From Molanna angustata (lineage: Eukaryota; Arthropoda; Insecta; Trichoptera; Molannidae), in NCBI GenBank assembly GCA_963576475.1, contig OY754977.1:9427089-9491088 (forward strand): 64,000 nucleotides of DNA, written 5' to 3'. The notes under the pieces were generated by a model. The model was not told the DNA's origin and did no database searches. It saw only the letters and a list, made by a program, of their open reading frames with translations. Of the stretch, positions 10,882 to 21,974 are shown one piece after another; the stretch's first letter is position 1, and each line of letters starts with the position of its first letter. The position numbers were made by a program, and so were the translations under genes.

Positions 10882-11062
10882 ATGGGTCGGTGGCAGAGCG
10901 GTTAGCGAGCTGGGCTAGTAATCCAGTGATCGCGAGTTCGAATCCTGCCTCGACCGATTTCGTTCACCTATAGCACAAGCATTTATTTGCTTATTTTAGG
11001 GAACGTAGGAAGATGTATATCTACTTGTTTAACAAGGACATATTCATTTTTTATTTAAAAAA
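10882..11062 (+). repeat. tRNA-derived SINE, family A, copy 1
   Basis: tRNA-like head with GGCAGAGCGGTTAGCG (A box) and GAGTTCGAATCC (B box). The anticodon loop CTAGTAA would read AGT. The body is 'tttcgttcacctatagcac', 'aagcatttatttgc', 'ggaagatgtatat', 'cttgtttaacaagg' and the copy ends in A/T-rich simple sequence. The acceptor stem is mispaired and the same body follows the head in four places, so this is a SINE. Confidence 0.85.
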
Positions 11063-11076
11063 AAAATATATATATA

Positions 11077-11230
11077 TCCTTGTTAAACAAGTACATATAC
11101 ATCTTCCTACATTCCCTAAATTAAACATAAATGCTTGTGCTGTAGGTGAACGAAATCGGTCGTGGCAGGATTCGAACTCGCGACCACTGGATTACTAACC
11201 CAGTACGCTAACCGTCTGCTACCACCCATA
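11077..11230 (-). repeat. tRNA-derived SINE, family A, inverted copy
   Basis: Reverse complement of the copy just upstream, starting 'ccttgttaaacaagtacata' and ending at the head 'gctaccaccc'. The two copies are tail to tail, separated by about 15 bases of A/T, and could fold into a ~150-bp hairpin. Divergence between them argues for two insertions or an old inversion. Confidence 0.85.
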
Positions 11231-11329
11231 ATTTTTTTTCAAATATTTTTGTGATTTCATATAAATGGAGATGTGAAGCACCGGCTTAGAATAGTGCTTC
11301 CAATCGTTTAAATTATCATCATTTCGGGT

Positions 11330-11504
11330 GTCCAATAAAATCCGGGTAGTCGAAATACAACATGCATCAATAAAATCTCACATAGTTCAGCAATGAGATT
11401 CACCACCCATTCTGAATATAATGACGATACTGGTGTGTGGGTATACACGCGTGTGTTGTGCTCCCTTTTATAAGGTTATGCACACTTGCACACCTGACGC
11501 TGGT
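11330..11504 (-). repeat. interspersed repeat ('gattcaccacccattctg')
   Basis: 'agcaatgagattcaccaccc' is the reverse complement of 3335-3360, and 'tgggtatacac..tgttgtgctccctttta' is the reverse of 53960-54010. It is followed directly by a LINE tail at 11505. Confidence 0.5.
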
Positions 11505-11790
11505 TACCACACTTCTTCTTCGATGGCGCCACAGCCCAAATCGAGCCTTGGCCTCCCTCAGCAAGCGCCTCCAACGTCCCCTTGTCACCAGTTGCCGTCC
11601 TCCAGTTGGACACCTGGAGAAGCTGTTCTGCATCTCTCCTCACACCATCCTCCCACATCAGCCTTGATCTTCCAACCCTTCTTTTTCCATCCGGATGTCC
11701 TTAAAGAATCGTTCTGGGGACCCGTCTTTCCGGCATTCTTTGTACATGGCCCGCCCATCTCAGTCTAAGTAATCTACCATTGTATATTTT
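11505..11790 (-). pseudogene. LINE 3' end, RT C-terminal fragment
   Basis: On the minus strand: HPDGKRRVGRSRLMWEDGVR, RDAEQLLQVSNWRTATGDKG, then in a shifted frame LREAKARFGLWRHRRRS and a (GAA)n tail at 11508-11522. Same family as 43889-44240. Frameshifted and 5'-truncated. Confidence 0.8.
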
Positions 11791-12314
11791 TTTATATAAT
11801 ATTTAGGTCGAGCCACACTTTTTTGTATATGACCACACACATTCGTGATGATATTCAACTTTTGTCGTGTTCAAATGGAATTGTTTCTCTCTATCAAATG
11901 TTTTTAATTACATTTACCCACCTATGTATGTACATCAAGCTGTGTAGTGTAGTATATTATGTACATATAGTCAGGTCAAGTTAAATGTTATACAGGAACC
12001 GTACACCTAATTTACCCCCGACAAATTAATTTATGAGACATTTAGTATTTTGTGTTCGATATCGCCATATCGGTAATGTACATTTATGCTTGCTAAGTAT
12101 ACATTGGATTTAATTAAGAGCTCCATCAAAATCAATACATAATAGTTATTAACTTATACATATCAAAGCTTCGGTAGTTATTCATCGTAGTAATTATGAA
12201 CCTACATTAGCTATATATATTATGTACATTACTTACATATATTATCTACATTACTGACATATTATGTAATACCTACTACTGTAAGGAAGGCAGATTCTTT
12301 CCGTTTCACAATAA

Positions 12315-12690
12315 TTACTTTTTTACCGACTTCCATAAACAGTGAAGGTTATCAATTCGACGTGAACTTTTTTTATGTATGTTGAGCGATTTCTTTTTAC
12401 TACATTGATCGATTTGGTTGATTTTTTTTTTCATTAGAAAGTGGATATCTTCCGTTTGGTCCCATTTGAATTTGGTCAAGATATGATCATGGGATCCATG
12501 AGAAATTCATCAAACTCTTCAATTTGCACTTCAGCGATAACAACTCTTTACAACATTGTCCGATTTTAATGATTTCTTTTTCAATATGGAGGGATCGCTT
12601 CAGAGACGATCACTTATACGAATTTCATCGAGTTCATCGGATGATGAATCTCACGAGGAAAAATATGAAACTCTTCAATTTGCAAAGTCG
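12315..12690 (+). repeat. interspersed repeat, 'ATCAATTCG...GGGATCCATGA' type, copy 2
   Basis: Starts 'ttttaccgacttccataaac' and continues 'ggttatcaattcgacgtgaa', 'cccatttgaatttggtcaag', 'gatcatgggatccatgag'. Related to 720-1310. The start recalls a repeat very common in moth and butterfly intergenic DNA. Confidence 0.55.
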
Positions 12691-12839
12691 TCTGCAATCA
12701 ATAATAATTCGTATAGTCGTCTGCAATCTGCAATCAATAATAATAACGCTAAAATGGGTAAATTAATTAGTAATAGTTGTTTTTTGACATACCCTTAAAA
12801 CCAATTCATCACCGCCACAATAAAGCCCAATAATGCCGT

Positions 12840-12975
12840 ATAAATAATGGGTACGTGGCGAATTTATCGTTAAGGCCCTTGTATACCCCGGGTATACGGA
12901 TGTATACAAAAATGCACAGTAAATAACCTTCTAATGTATGAAACACGAAAAAATATTGCATATCACCTTATATAT
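12840..12975 (-). repeat. short interspersed repeat, partner of 47050-47200
   Basis: 'cgttaaggccc', 'tacaaaaatgcacagtaaat', 'aaaatattgcatatcacct' are the reverse complement, diverged, of 47050-47200. Function unknown. Confidence 0.45.
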
Positions 12976-13252
12976 ATTTTTTATTATGTTTATTTGGGAA
13001 ACTTACAGACATTGACAATCGCATATAAGAAAATATATCTTAATAATTTTATATAATATCAACATCCTATTGGAAGTGAACACAACATGCGAAGTTCATC
13101 AATATTTCACACAAACATATTCAAGCATCCGAGATAAAAACAGTAAAAAAACTTTATAAATAAGCCATAATTAAACAAATCCTATACAAAACATAAACAA
13201 ACATATATACAACAATAAAAATTACAAATAGAATATAAAGAAGCATAAATAC

Positions 13253-13345
13253 AACAATAAAAAGCAATGAAACTTGTGCATATAACAATAAAAAGTAATG
13301 AAACTTGTGCATATAACAATAAAAAGCAATGAAACATGACCTTAT
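13253..13345. repeat. 31-bp tandem repeat, 3 copies
   Basis: Unit 'aacaataaaaagcaatgaaa' plus 'cttgtgcatat' starts at 13253, 13284 and 13315. It accounts for the minus-strand frame over it. Confidence 0.85.
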
Positions 13346-13399
13346 AAACAACACATCAACATAAATTCTCCTCTCTACTCAGAATCAACAGCATTCTTT

Positions 13400-14417
13400 T
13401 CCAACTGTCGATTTGTTCAGGAGAACTTTGTTCTCTTAACATATCGACAATGTATCAAGCCAGAATACGCGAGAATTGTATGGAGAGGTCTACTTTTTTC
13501 ACGGCTTTTCCAACTTTGAAGTCAAAAAACACCAACTTAGAGGCTTCGCAGCATATATGTTCCATACCCGGATTTACTCAGAATTCGGAGTAGAACATTT
13601 CGTGTGCCTGTGTGTGTGTGTGTGTCTGTGTGTCTGTGTGTGTGTCCGTCCCCCCCCTTATAACTTTTGATCCGCTCAATTTACAGAGCCTAAAATTTCA
13701 GAATATATAAACAGTTACAGGCCTACAAAACTTTTATACTCGGAATTTTGAATTTTTGTTTCAGTCAGGGGTTATCAACTTTTGAATTTTTATTTTATTT
13801 TTCCATAAATCTCAGAAACCATAAACGCTAGAACGCTGAAAATTGGTACAAACATAGAAAAATACAAAATCTCAAATTAGTTTTTTCAAAAAAATTCCAG
13901 GGTTTCTCAAACATTTTTTATTAAGAAAAATATTTTTTTTATGATAAATTTATGAGTTTAACTCCCTATATTTCCAAAACTTTTACAATTATCGAAAAAA
14001 GCCGAAACACCCCAACTAGATAATTTAATTTTCTATAAAAAATATGAACATTGTAGTAGAAGATCTCAATTTTTTTTTAACAATTTTTTTAAAAATTGAA
14101 TTTAGTGACGACATCGCTTCATACATTTTGTATGGCAGTCGCCTATACACAATATGTAAGAAGACTTAATAGTTTGATACTTCATCTCCAAACAAACATA
14201 CATACCATCATGCTATTTTCATATTCTGGGTAGGAAAAAAGGATCTTCCTCCATACTATCCTATCTTGACATACATACCTACATATGTTGTATAGAAAAC
14301 AAAATATCTGAAAATATTCAATAATTTGTATTTATGGGTTTATAGTTTGGTACATATTCTTCAACTATACATACTATCGCTATCGACAGTTGGATCTCAT
14401 GTGTTACATGCAACTAG
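13400..14417 (+). mobile_element. Helentron/DINE-like non-autonomous element, full copy 1
   Basis: Starts TCCAACTGTCGAT and ends with ATCGACAGTTGGAT, a hairpin CATGT-GTT-ACATG and CTAG followed by T. The start and the block before the hairpin are inverted repeats. The 5' end also holds a second hairpin (gaga..tctc region to 'tatcgaca'). A GT/GTCT microsatellite lies at 13605-13650. These traits (T|T insertion, subterminal inverted repeat, short 3' hairpin, CTAG end, microsatellite core) are those known for Helentron-associated DINE/HINE elements. It encodes no Rep/helicase, so mobilisation must be in trans. The 64-codon frame over the GT tract is not a gene. Confidence 0.85.
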
Positions 14418-14419
14418 TT

Positions 14420-14845
14420 TTAAATACCTCTCTTGTGTTGCAGAAGATGTCAACTATGTTGGAGTTGCTGTGACTATTGAAAATAAGGCGCATGCGATAC
14501 AATGGATTAAAAAATGAAATGTTAGATTTACAGAACCCTATGTGAAAAATATTTGGGTTTCTTAGTGATTTAATATTGACGTTATATTTCAATTCATTGG
14601 CCAGCTGTGTGTCCATCACATTATTTATTATATTAAATAAACATGCCACGTCCGTCACTTTTCGTCGAGTACTCAGCTTAGAAATATTAAAAAAAATCAA
14701 TCTCTGATTATATGTTAACATGTAACGACCTATACCGGCTCTATAAGACAGAATTTTAACTTCCTTTGGACAGATTCTAACATTTCAGTGTTTACATTAT
14801 AATGTGGACACCATGTGATATAAAACATTTTTTCGAGAAGAAAAG
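14420..14845 (-). pseudogene. Jockey/CR1-like LINE RT C-terminal fragment
   Basis: The minus strand reads VWCPHYNVNTEMLESVQRK, a short frame break, then YNQRLIFFNISKLSTRRK, DVACLFNIINNVMD and NPLYRMRLIFN, ending DIFCNTREVFK. The order 'VWSPHY...ESVQRKFLK...L..RR...D..F.....N......PL.R......' is typical of insect Jockey/CR1 RT C-termini. It sits exactly between two inverted Helentron-like copies. Confidence 0.75.
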
Positions 14846-14881
14846 GTAAAATTTAGAGGTTTTCTATAGCAAGAATATTAA

Positions 14882-15884
14882 CTAGTTGCATGTAACACAT
14901 GAGATCCAACTGTCGATAGCGATAGTATGTATAGTTGAAGAATATGTACCAAACTATAAACCCATAGATACAAATTATTGAATATTTTCAGATATTTTGT
15001 TTTCTATACAACATATGTAGGTATGTATGTCAAGATAGGATAGTATGGAGGAAGATCCTTTTTCCTACCCAGAATATGCAAATAGCATGATGGTATGTAT
15101 GTATGTTTGGAGATGAAGTATCAAACTATTAAGTCTTCTTACATATTGTGTATAGGCGACTGCCATACAAAATGTATGAAGCGATGTCGTCACTAAATTC
15201 AATTTTAAAAAAATTGTTAAAAAAAAATTGAGATCTTCTACTACAATTTTAATATTTTTTATAGAAAATTAAATTATCTAGTTGGGGTGTTTCGGCTTTT
15301 TTCGATAATTGTAAAAGTTTTGGAAATATAGGCAGTTAAACTCATAAATTTATCATAAAAAAAATACTTTTCTTAATAAAAAATGTTTGAGAAACCCTGG
15401 AATTTTTTTGAAAAAACTAATTTGAGATTTTGTATTTGTCTATGTTTGTACCAATTTTCAGCGTTCTAGCGTTTATGGTTTCTGAGATATATGGAAAAAT
15501 AAAATAAAAATTCAAAAGTTGATAACCCCTGACTGAAACAAAAATTCAAAATTCCGAGTATAAAAGTTTTATAGGCCTGTAACTGTTTATATATTCTGAA
15601 ATTTTAGGCTCTGTAAATTGAGCGGATCAAAAGTTATAAGGGGGGGGGGGACACACACACAGACACACACACACAGACACACGAAATGTTCTACTCCGAA
15701 TTCTGAGTAAATCCGTGTATGGAACATATATGCTGCGAAGCCTCTAAGTTGGTGTTTTTTGACTTCAAAGATGGAAAAGCCGTGAAAAAAGTAGACCTCT
15801 CCATACAATTCTCGCGTATTCTGGCTTGATACATTGTCGATATGTTAAGAGAACAAAGTTCTCCTGAACAAATCGACAGTTGGA
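14882..15884 (-). mobile_element. Helentron/DINE-like element, full copy 2
   Basis: Reverse orientation: CTAG at 14882, hairpin and 'gatccaactgtcgatagcg', then the body, a (AC)n/(ACAG) core at 15653-15682 and the terminal 'aatcgacagttgga'. Very similar to the 13400 copy across its length, including the poly-G next to the core. Confidence 0.85.
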
Positions 15885-15885
15885 T

Positions 15886-15966
15886 GATAATAAAAAAGAA
15901 AGCCGATAGATTTTTACATTTTCTTTGGATTGAAGTAAAAATCTACTTCATAGGCCTTGTTGTTTT
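15886..15966. repeat. small inverted-repeat element, partner of 46915-46995
   Basis: 'gatagatttttac' and 'gaagtaaaaatctacttcat' plus 'aggc' match 46915-46995 in reverse. The end 'cctatgaagtagatttttac' suggests a MITE fragment. Confidence 0.45.
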
Positions 15967-16100
15967 TTAGGTACTTACAATAAAAAAAATAAAAAGGGTT
16001 TGACTAAAACTAATTTTACAAAAAAAGTATTTAACAAATTCAAATTTCAAAAAACTCATACAATAGAACAAATATGTACATGCAAACTCTTCCATATTTA

Positions 16101-17203
16101 CTAGTTGCATGTAACACATGAGATCCAACTGTCGATAGCGATAGTATGTATAGTTGAAGAATATGTACCAAACTATAAACCCATAAATACAAATTATTTA
16201 TTATTTTATGATATTTAGTTTTCTATACAACACATGTACCTAGGTAGTCAAGATAGGATAGTATGGAGGTCAGTCTTTTTTTCCTACCCGGAATATGAAA
16301 ACAGCATGATGGTATATGTATATTGTATGTTTAGAGATGAAGTATCAAACTATTAAATCTTCTTTGATATTGTGTATAGGTGACTACCATACAAATTGTA
16401 TGAAGCGATGTCGTCACTAAATTCAATTTTTATAAAAATTATTAAAAAAAATTTGAGATGTACTGCTACAATGTTTATATTTTTTATATAAAATTAAAAT
16501 ATCTAGTTGGGGTGTTTCGGCTTTTTTCGATATTTTAAAAAAAAATGGAAATATAGGCAGTTAAACTCATAAATTTATCATAAAAAAAATACTTTTCTTA
16601 ATAAAAAATGTTTGAGAAACCCTGGAATTTTTTTGAAAAAACTAATTTGAGATTTTGTATTTGTCTATGTTTATACCAATTTTCAGCGTTCTAGCTTTTA
16701 TGGTTTCTGAGATATAGGGAAAAATAAAATAAAAATTCAAAAGTTGATAACCCCTGACTGAAACAAAAATTCAAAATTCCGAGTATAAAAGTTTTGTAGG
16801 CCTGTAACTGTTTATATATTCTGAAATTTTAGGCTCTGTAAATTGAGCGAATCAAAAGTTATAAGGGGGGGACGGACACACACACACACACAGACATAAA
16901 CACACACAGACACACACACACACACAGACACACACACACACACACACACACAGACACACACACACAGACACACACACACAGACACACGAAATGTTCTACT
17001 CCGAATTCTGAGTAAATCCGTGTATGGAACATATATATATGAACATATATGCTGCGAAGCCTCTAAGTTGGTGTTTTTTGACTTCAAAGTTGGAAAAGCC
17101 GTGAAAAAAGTAGACCTCTCCATACAATTCTCGCGTATTCTGGCTTGATACATTGTCGATATGTTAAGAGAACAAAGTTCTCCTGAACAAATCGACAGTT
17201 GGA
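16101..17203 (-). mobile_element. Helentron/DINE-like element, full copy 3
   Basis: CTAG at 16101, hairpin, 'gatccaactgtcgatagcga', full body and terminal 'aatcgacagttgga'. The (AC)n core at 16872-16985 is the longest AC tract of the family here (about 110 bp with interspersed AG). The frame over it on the minus strand is low-complexity translation. Confidence 0.85.
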
Positions 17204-17543
17204 AAAGGCGTATGTTTTGAGGGTACTGGGGAAACTATTTTGTACAAATATAGGTAAATACAAAATATACTATATAGCCTACTATAACTTCTTAAATGGC
17301 CATGTCCAGAAAAGAAAGATTCGCACGCGAAATTTCATCACAGTGCTCATTCTGATAATAGTTCTATGATTTATTAGGTAGGTATCTATTGTGAATGTGG
17401 TTGACCGGTGGACAATAAGACCGCCACATTGTGGTTCATTATTTATTGTTTAATTTTGGAGAATACGACACAACGACGAGATCTACTGTATGTACCTACA
17501 TATTATAATGAGCTCAACATTATAAAGGTATTTTTATTGACAA
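17204..17543. other. unassigned stretch
   Basis: No gene, RNA or named repeat seen. Confidence 0.3.
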
Positions 17544-17752
17544 ACATTTTTTTCAACATCTGAATAGAGACGAAGTTGGGATATTGTAGAAGAACCAGGA
17601 ACTCGAGGCACCTACAGGGCTTACGACCTGTCATCGGCTGGTTTACATGATCACTTTTATGCGCTTGCGCAACGTTCACCAATTATGCTTTCTTATTGAG
17701 TTCCCTTATCGATGTAATTTTTGAAAGTTCTATATATTTGAATAGTGTGTAA
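17544..17752 (+). repeat. interspersed repeat shared with 56515-56722
   Basis: Both copies contain 'ggcacctacagggctta', 'gacctgtcatcggctggttt', 'gcttgcgcaacgtt' and 'ttattgagttcccttat' in order, same orientation, about 85% alike by eye. The class is unknown; a LINE 3' UTR or SINE-like body are options. Confidence 0.65.
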
Positions 17753-17859
17753 CATTTTACATCATTTGAATCCCGAAAGGGAAAAAATCCAATGTTTGCA
17801 TATATGCAATTAAAAAAGAATAATCGATTATAAAGGTAATAAAAATAGGGACGCTGCGA

Positions 17860-18240
17860 TGGGAAGGACACGTAGACAACAGAATTTCGCAGTTTCCTAC
17901 CCAATCCATTGAGAACGTTTTAGAGTTTACAGATCTTTTCATCCCCGGAGCGGCTGCTTGTCGGACAAAACAAGAATCTACCATCAAGCATATTTCATAC
18001 CACTACCACTAACAGTCCAACCACAAACGTGGAGGCCCGTCAGTCATGCCGAGGGTCTCCCATCCCAACATTGCTCGGTAACAAATGACTCGACAGCGAA
18101 CCTTCACCACACATTGAGAATAATTTCAGTTCTTCGATTTCCACGCCAAGCGCGATGTCGGCTACACTATCTCATCAGCTTAGCGAGCCATTGCCGAGCA
18201 GGACATGGTCCACCAGGGGCGATTTACAGCCTCAACACAT
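17860..18240 (+). repeat. interspersed repeat, partner of 6110-6480
   Basis: 'tgcttgtcggacaaaacaag', 'catatttcataccactacca', 'ggcccgtcagtcatg' are the reverse complement of text at 6300-6420. Frames on both strands exist but no motif is recognised. Confidence 0.5.
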
Positions 18241-18261
18241 TGATAGTACTTTCATACATAA

Positions 18262-18665
18262 ATACATACCATCACGTCATGTCCCTTGCGGGGTAAGCAG
18301 AGAGAATCGAGCGCCATGCTTCTCTATTTTGCACACATTTCTGGCTTCCTTTACGTCCATGCATCGTCTCATACATGCTCGTCGATTGTTCAAACTTTTT
18401 ATGTTTCCTTCTTTCAAAATATCATTCACATGGTCATGCCATCCCTTTCTGGGGCGACTTCTGCTATTCACTCCATCTCTTGCGCCCATGTATATGTTTT
18501 GGTCAGTCGTTCATCGTTCATTCTTTCTATATGTCCAAACCACCTTAAAGCATTCACTTTAATTTTACATATATAATATCCTTCTTTATCTTGCATTCTC
18601 TCCTTATGTCCTCATTTTTTATTCTATCATATATCGTTCTATTACATAATACTTTCAGTTATTCG
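18262..18665 (-). pseudogene. LINE 3' end, RT C-terminal fragment
   Basis: Minus strand: GARDGVNSRSRPRKGWHDHV, NDILKEGNIKSLNNRRACMR, RCMDVKEARNVCKIEKHGAR and FSLLTPQGT, stop. The same C-terminal word (RACM..CMD...A.NVCQ) is at 61764-61860. A short 3' UTR 'cataccatcacgtcatg' follows. 5'-truncated and decayed. Confidence 0.75.
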
Positions 18666-18829
18666 ATTTTCACGCCCAGTGAATGATGAAGGCTGGATCC
18701 GCGTGCGACGAGTCACCGTCGAGCGAGATGTACCAGGGCTTCTGCCCTGGTATGGATTGAAGGGGGCACCGACCTTTTGCCTAGAATCCTAGGATGGGGC
18801 TGCGACCACCCCTAACTTTACTCTGTGGC

Positions 18830-19078
18830 CGCGACCTAGCACCTGGGGCACGTGGAAAGATTGGACGATGAAAGAATGCCAAATAGGATCTTATTCACAA
18901 AGCTCCAAGGTAGACGCAACGTTGGTTGACTCATACTACGATAACTGGATGACGGGATGTGGAGGCTGATGCTGATGTAAGGGACTGGAAGAATACATAC
19001 CAGGGTAGAAGGAGTTGGCGAGGAATGGAGAAGAAGGCCAAGGCTCGCAAAGGACTGTATGTGGATCCACTGATGATG
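18830..19078 (+). pseudogene. LINE RT C-terminal fragment
   Basis: Reads LGHVERLDDERMPNRILFTK and LQGRRNVG, then breaks frame; a shifted frame gives RSWRGMEKKAKARKGLY before the end. The motif order GHV.RM...R.P..I....GRR..G....W and W...KAKA.KGL is the RTE-like C-terminus. Heavily decayed. Confidence 0.7.
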
Positions 19079-19079
19079 T

Positions 19080-20265
19080 TTTATCGTTAAGCGTGTTATT
19101 ATTATTTTATATACATATATGATAAGTTTGTTCACATAGCGTGACACCATGAATTTTAAACAACCCTCAAGAGTATAAAGTGACTCTAAACTCAACCATA
19201 GATATAATCTAACTACGCTAATGTATCCTAATATATTATATCCGTGATATAGTTTCGTATGTCTAATTGTGTGTAAAGTTACCTCGAGTGTTCTACTGTC
19301 GTTGCTTAGTTTGCTTTCCTCGTACCCCTAGTGACGACCTTGAGGTTGTAAAGGTGAGTTCAATTTAATCTACCTAACCCCCTTCACTTACCTCTACCTT
19401 CCTCCCGTTACTCTACACTCCTCACTTCAATTTATCCAACTCTTTAATCTACAAATATATTCCTTTATCGACATACGACAACTTGTCAATAATCCATACA
19501 AATAAACGTTCGTTAGAGATGACAATACAACATAATATATTTGTTTATTATTAGAGATGACAATACCACATATATTTGTTTATAATGGAATTCGTTACCT
19601 CACTAGGCGAAGCCTGCTCTGAGGTTATTCCAACAATAATTATGCAATACTTTTTTCCTACATAAATTTTCAATAAAGTATAAAACAAAAAAAAGGAAAA
19701 ATATATAAAGAACAAAAGTATAAAGGACTAAAAAAAACAAGTGTATTTGTGAGGGTGAGGGTGTGTTTGCAGGTGTAAGAGGACGATGTGGAGATATGTG
19801 TAATAGAGGATGTATGAGGGCGTAAGGAAAGATATCTGAGTGGAAATATCATCTTAGAACAAACGTCAATTCTCTCTGATTCTTCTCTCCTTCTTCGAAT
19901 CAACCAATCAGTAATCAGCTTTCCAAATAGACCTTGATTTTTTTGCGTTTGCGATAGGCCGGATTATATTTACGAATTTTCACGTTTTAGAAAAATAACA
20001 CGGAAAAATTTGGCTCTTTTTTTCGACATTGTCATAAAAAAATATACAGCAGTTCTTGATACCGGATATGCATAGTTAAAAAAAAAAAATATTGAAACTC
20101 CAATTTCTGTGGATGAAATCTACACATCAATATAGTTAAATTAAAATTAAACGACACATAATTTGTTGACAGAATAAATAAAGCTATATAATAATGGTTG
20201 CCTTGCGCTAGTGTTGATTTACATGTCGTTTAAGAACAAATTGATACTGTTGTTAGAAGAAGAAA
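19080..20265. other. AT-rich intergenic stretch
   Basis: No gene seen. 19510-19590 holds a short repeated phrase ('gagatgacaataccacata' type). 19600-19625 ('cctcactaggcgaagcctg') recalls 48449-48475 and 27675-27700, so a short repeat is likely. Confidence 0.35.
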
Positions 20266-20270
20266 TTTTA

Positions 20271-20285
20271 TCCAACTGTCGATGG
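20271..20285 (+). repeat. Helentron-like terminus next to minisatellite
   Basis: TCCAACTGTCGATGG matches the 5' terminus of the Helentron-like family and is followed at once by the 45-bp minisatellite. No matching 3' end is seen beyond the array. Confidence 0.45.
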
Positions 20286-20287
20286 TC

Positions 20288-21180
20288 GAGTTGTTAATGC
20301 CAGTAAAATAGGCAAAATACTTCGTGATAGTGGAATTGTTTATACTATTGAAATAGGCAAAATAAGTCTTGATGGTGGAGTTGTTAATACTAGTAAAATA
20401 GGCAGAATAATTCATGATGGTGGAGTTGTTAATACTAGTAAAATAGGCAAAATACTTCGTGATGGTTGAGTTGTTAATGCTAGTAAAATAGGCAAAATAA
20501 TTCGTGATGGTGGAGTTATTAATACTAGTAAAATAGGCAATGGCAAAATACTTCGTGATGGTGGAGTTGTTAATACTAGTAAAATAGGCAAAATACTTCG
20601 TGACATTGGAGTTGTTAATACTAGTAAAATAGGCAAAATACTTCGTGATGGTTGAGTTGTTAATGCTAGTAAAATAGGCAAAATAATTCGTGATGGTGGA
20701 GTTATTAATACTAGTAAAATAGGCAATGGCAAAATACTTCGTGATGGTGGAGTTGTTAATACTAGTAAAATAGGCAAAATACTTCGTGATGGTTGAGTTG
20801 TTAATGCTAGTAAAATAGGCAAAATAATTCGTGATGGTGGAGTTATTAATACTAGTAAAATAGGCAATGGCAAAATACTTCGTGATGGTGGAGTTGTTAA
20901 TACTAGTAAAATAGGCAAAATACTTCGTGACATTGGAGTTGTTAATACTAGTAAAATAGCCAAAATACTTCGTGATGGTTGAGTTGTTAATGCTAGTAAA
21001 ATAGGCAAAATAATTCGTGATGGTGGAGTTATTAATACTAGTAAAATAGGCAATGGCAAAATACTTCGTGATGGTGGAGTTGTTAATACTAGTAAAATAG
21101 GCAAAATACTTCGTGATGGTGAGTTGGTAATGCTAGTAAAATATAAAAATAATTCGTGATGGTGGAGTTGTTAATACTAA
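20288..21180. repeat. 45-bp minisatellite with higher-order structure
   Basis: Basic unit of 45 bp around 'gtggagttgttaatactag' and 'taaaataggcaaaatactt'. Marked variants ('gatggttgag..gctagt', a 6-bp insert 'aatggc', and 'gacattgg') recur in a fixed order, so 'gatggttgag' returns at 20461, 20647, 20788 and 20974, spacings 186, 141 and 186. Because 45 is a multiple of three, a 230-codon minus-strand frame of repeated 'PILLVLTTPPSRSI' exists; it is not a gene. Confidence 0.93.
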
Positions 21181-21599
21181 TTTAATAATATGCAAAATAC
21201 TATCGCCTTTTACCCCTCGAAAAAATCGTGGCCTTACCTGTCCATAATATTGACCTGAGTTGCCATTAATTGAAAATCGATCTGGATAATTGACCACTGT
21301 ATATGTATGTATGTCTATACTTATATTGTAGTCTATACATACACTGTATTGGTGTAGGCCCTACATTGTAGGGTGTAGAGTATGTTCACGTGACCTAGAC
21401 ATTGCTTTATAAACTGTAACTAACGTAAACACAGCTTTTGTGACTCAATTTATTACAACACACACCCACCCTATAACGATGGACACCCGTCAAATGTTAC
21501 GGGAAGAATTACTTTTATTGCCCAACAATTTATTATTTACATTTTCATTTAATTAACTCAACATTATAATATTTTATTTTGTTTTGTTTTGCTTCTCGA

Positions 21600-21778
21600 A
21601 TAGCTAACAGGAACTATGCCAAATATATATTTAACACGCATCTAATAACAAGTTGCCACATTATGTTAGACACAGATCCAGTCTAGAAACACAATTACAA
21701 ACTGTGTCTCCACCGATCGATCGAATCGAATCCGGGACCATTGGCTCAGGAGTCAGATATCTAACTGAGACACGAAGG
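21600..21778 (-). repeat. tRNA-derived SINE, family B, reverse copy 2
   Basis: 'aacacgcatctaataacaag', 'cacagatccagtctagaaac', 'cgaatccgggaccattggct' and 'cagatatctaactgagac' are the reverse complement of the 2521 copy. Confidence 0.75.
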
Positions 21779-21974
21779 CCGATATATGTATATATTTCTT
21801 AAATAAATATGTTTTTGACTGTATTCCATAACTTTTAGGGATTTATAAAAAAATATGTAAGAATAGGTACCATTATCTAACTATGTAATAATGTATTATA
21901 TTTAATGACATTAACGGATGACAACTGCCCGGGGAATTCTCGAGGAAGAAGCGGTCGTTTCGAACCCCATTATA

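Noticed and set aside
10884..10960. tRNA gene with AGT anticodon (also 48620 and 61575)
   Set aside because: Mispaired acceptor stem, and the same non-tRNA body follows each head: SINE.
16812..17153. 113-codon minus-strand frame rich in C/V
   Set aside because: Mostly the (AC)n core of a Helentron-like element.
20412..21104. 230-codon minus-strand open frame
   Set aside because: Translation of the 45-bp minisatellite; the frame stays open only because 45 is a multiple of three.
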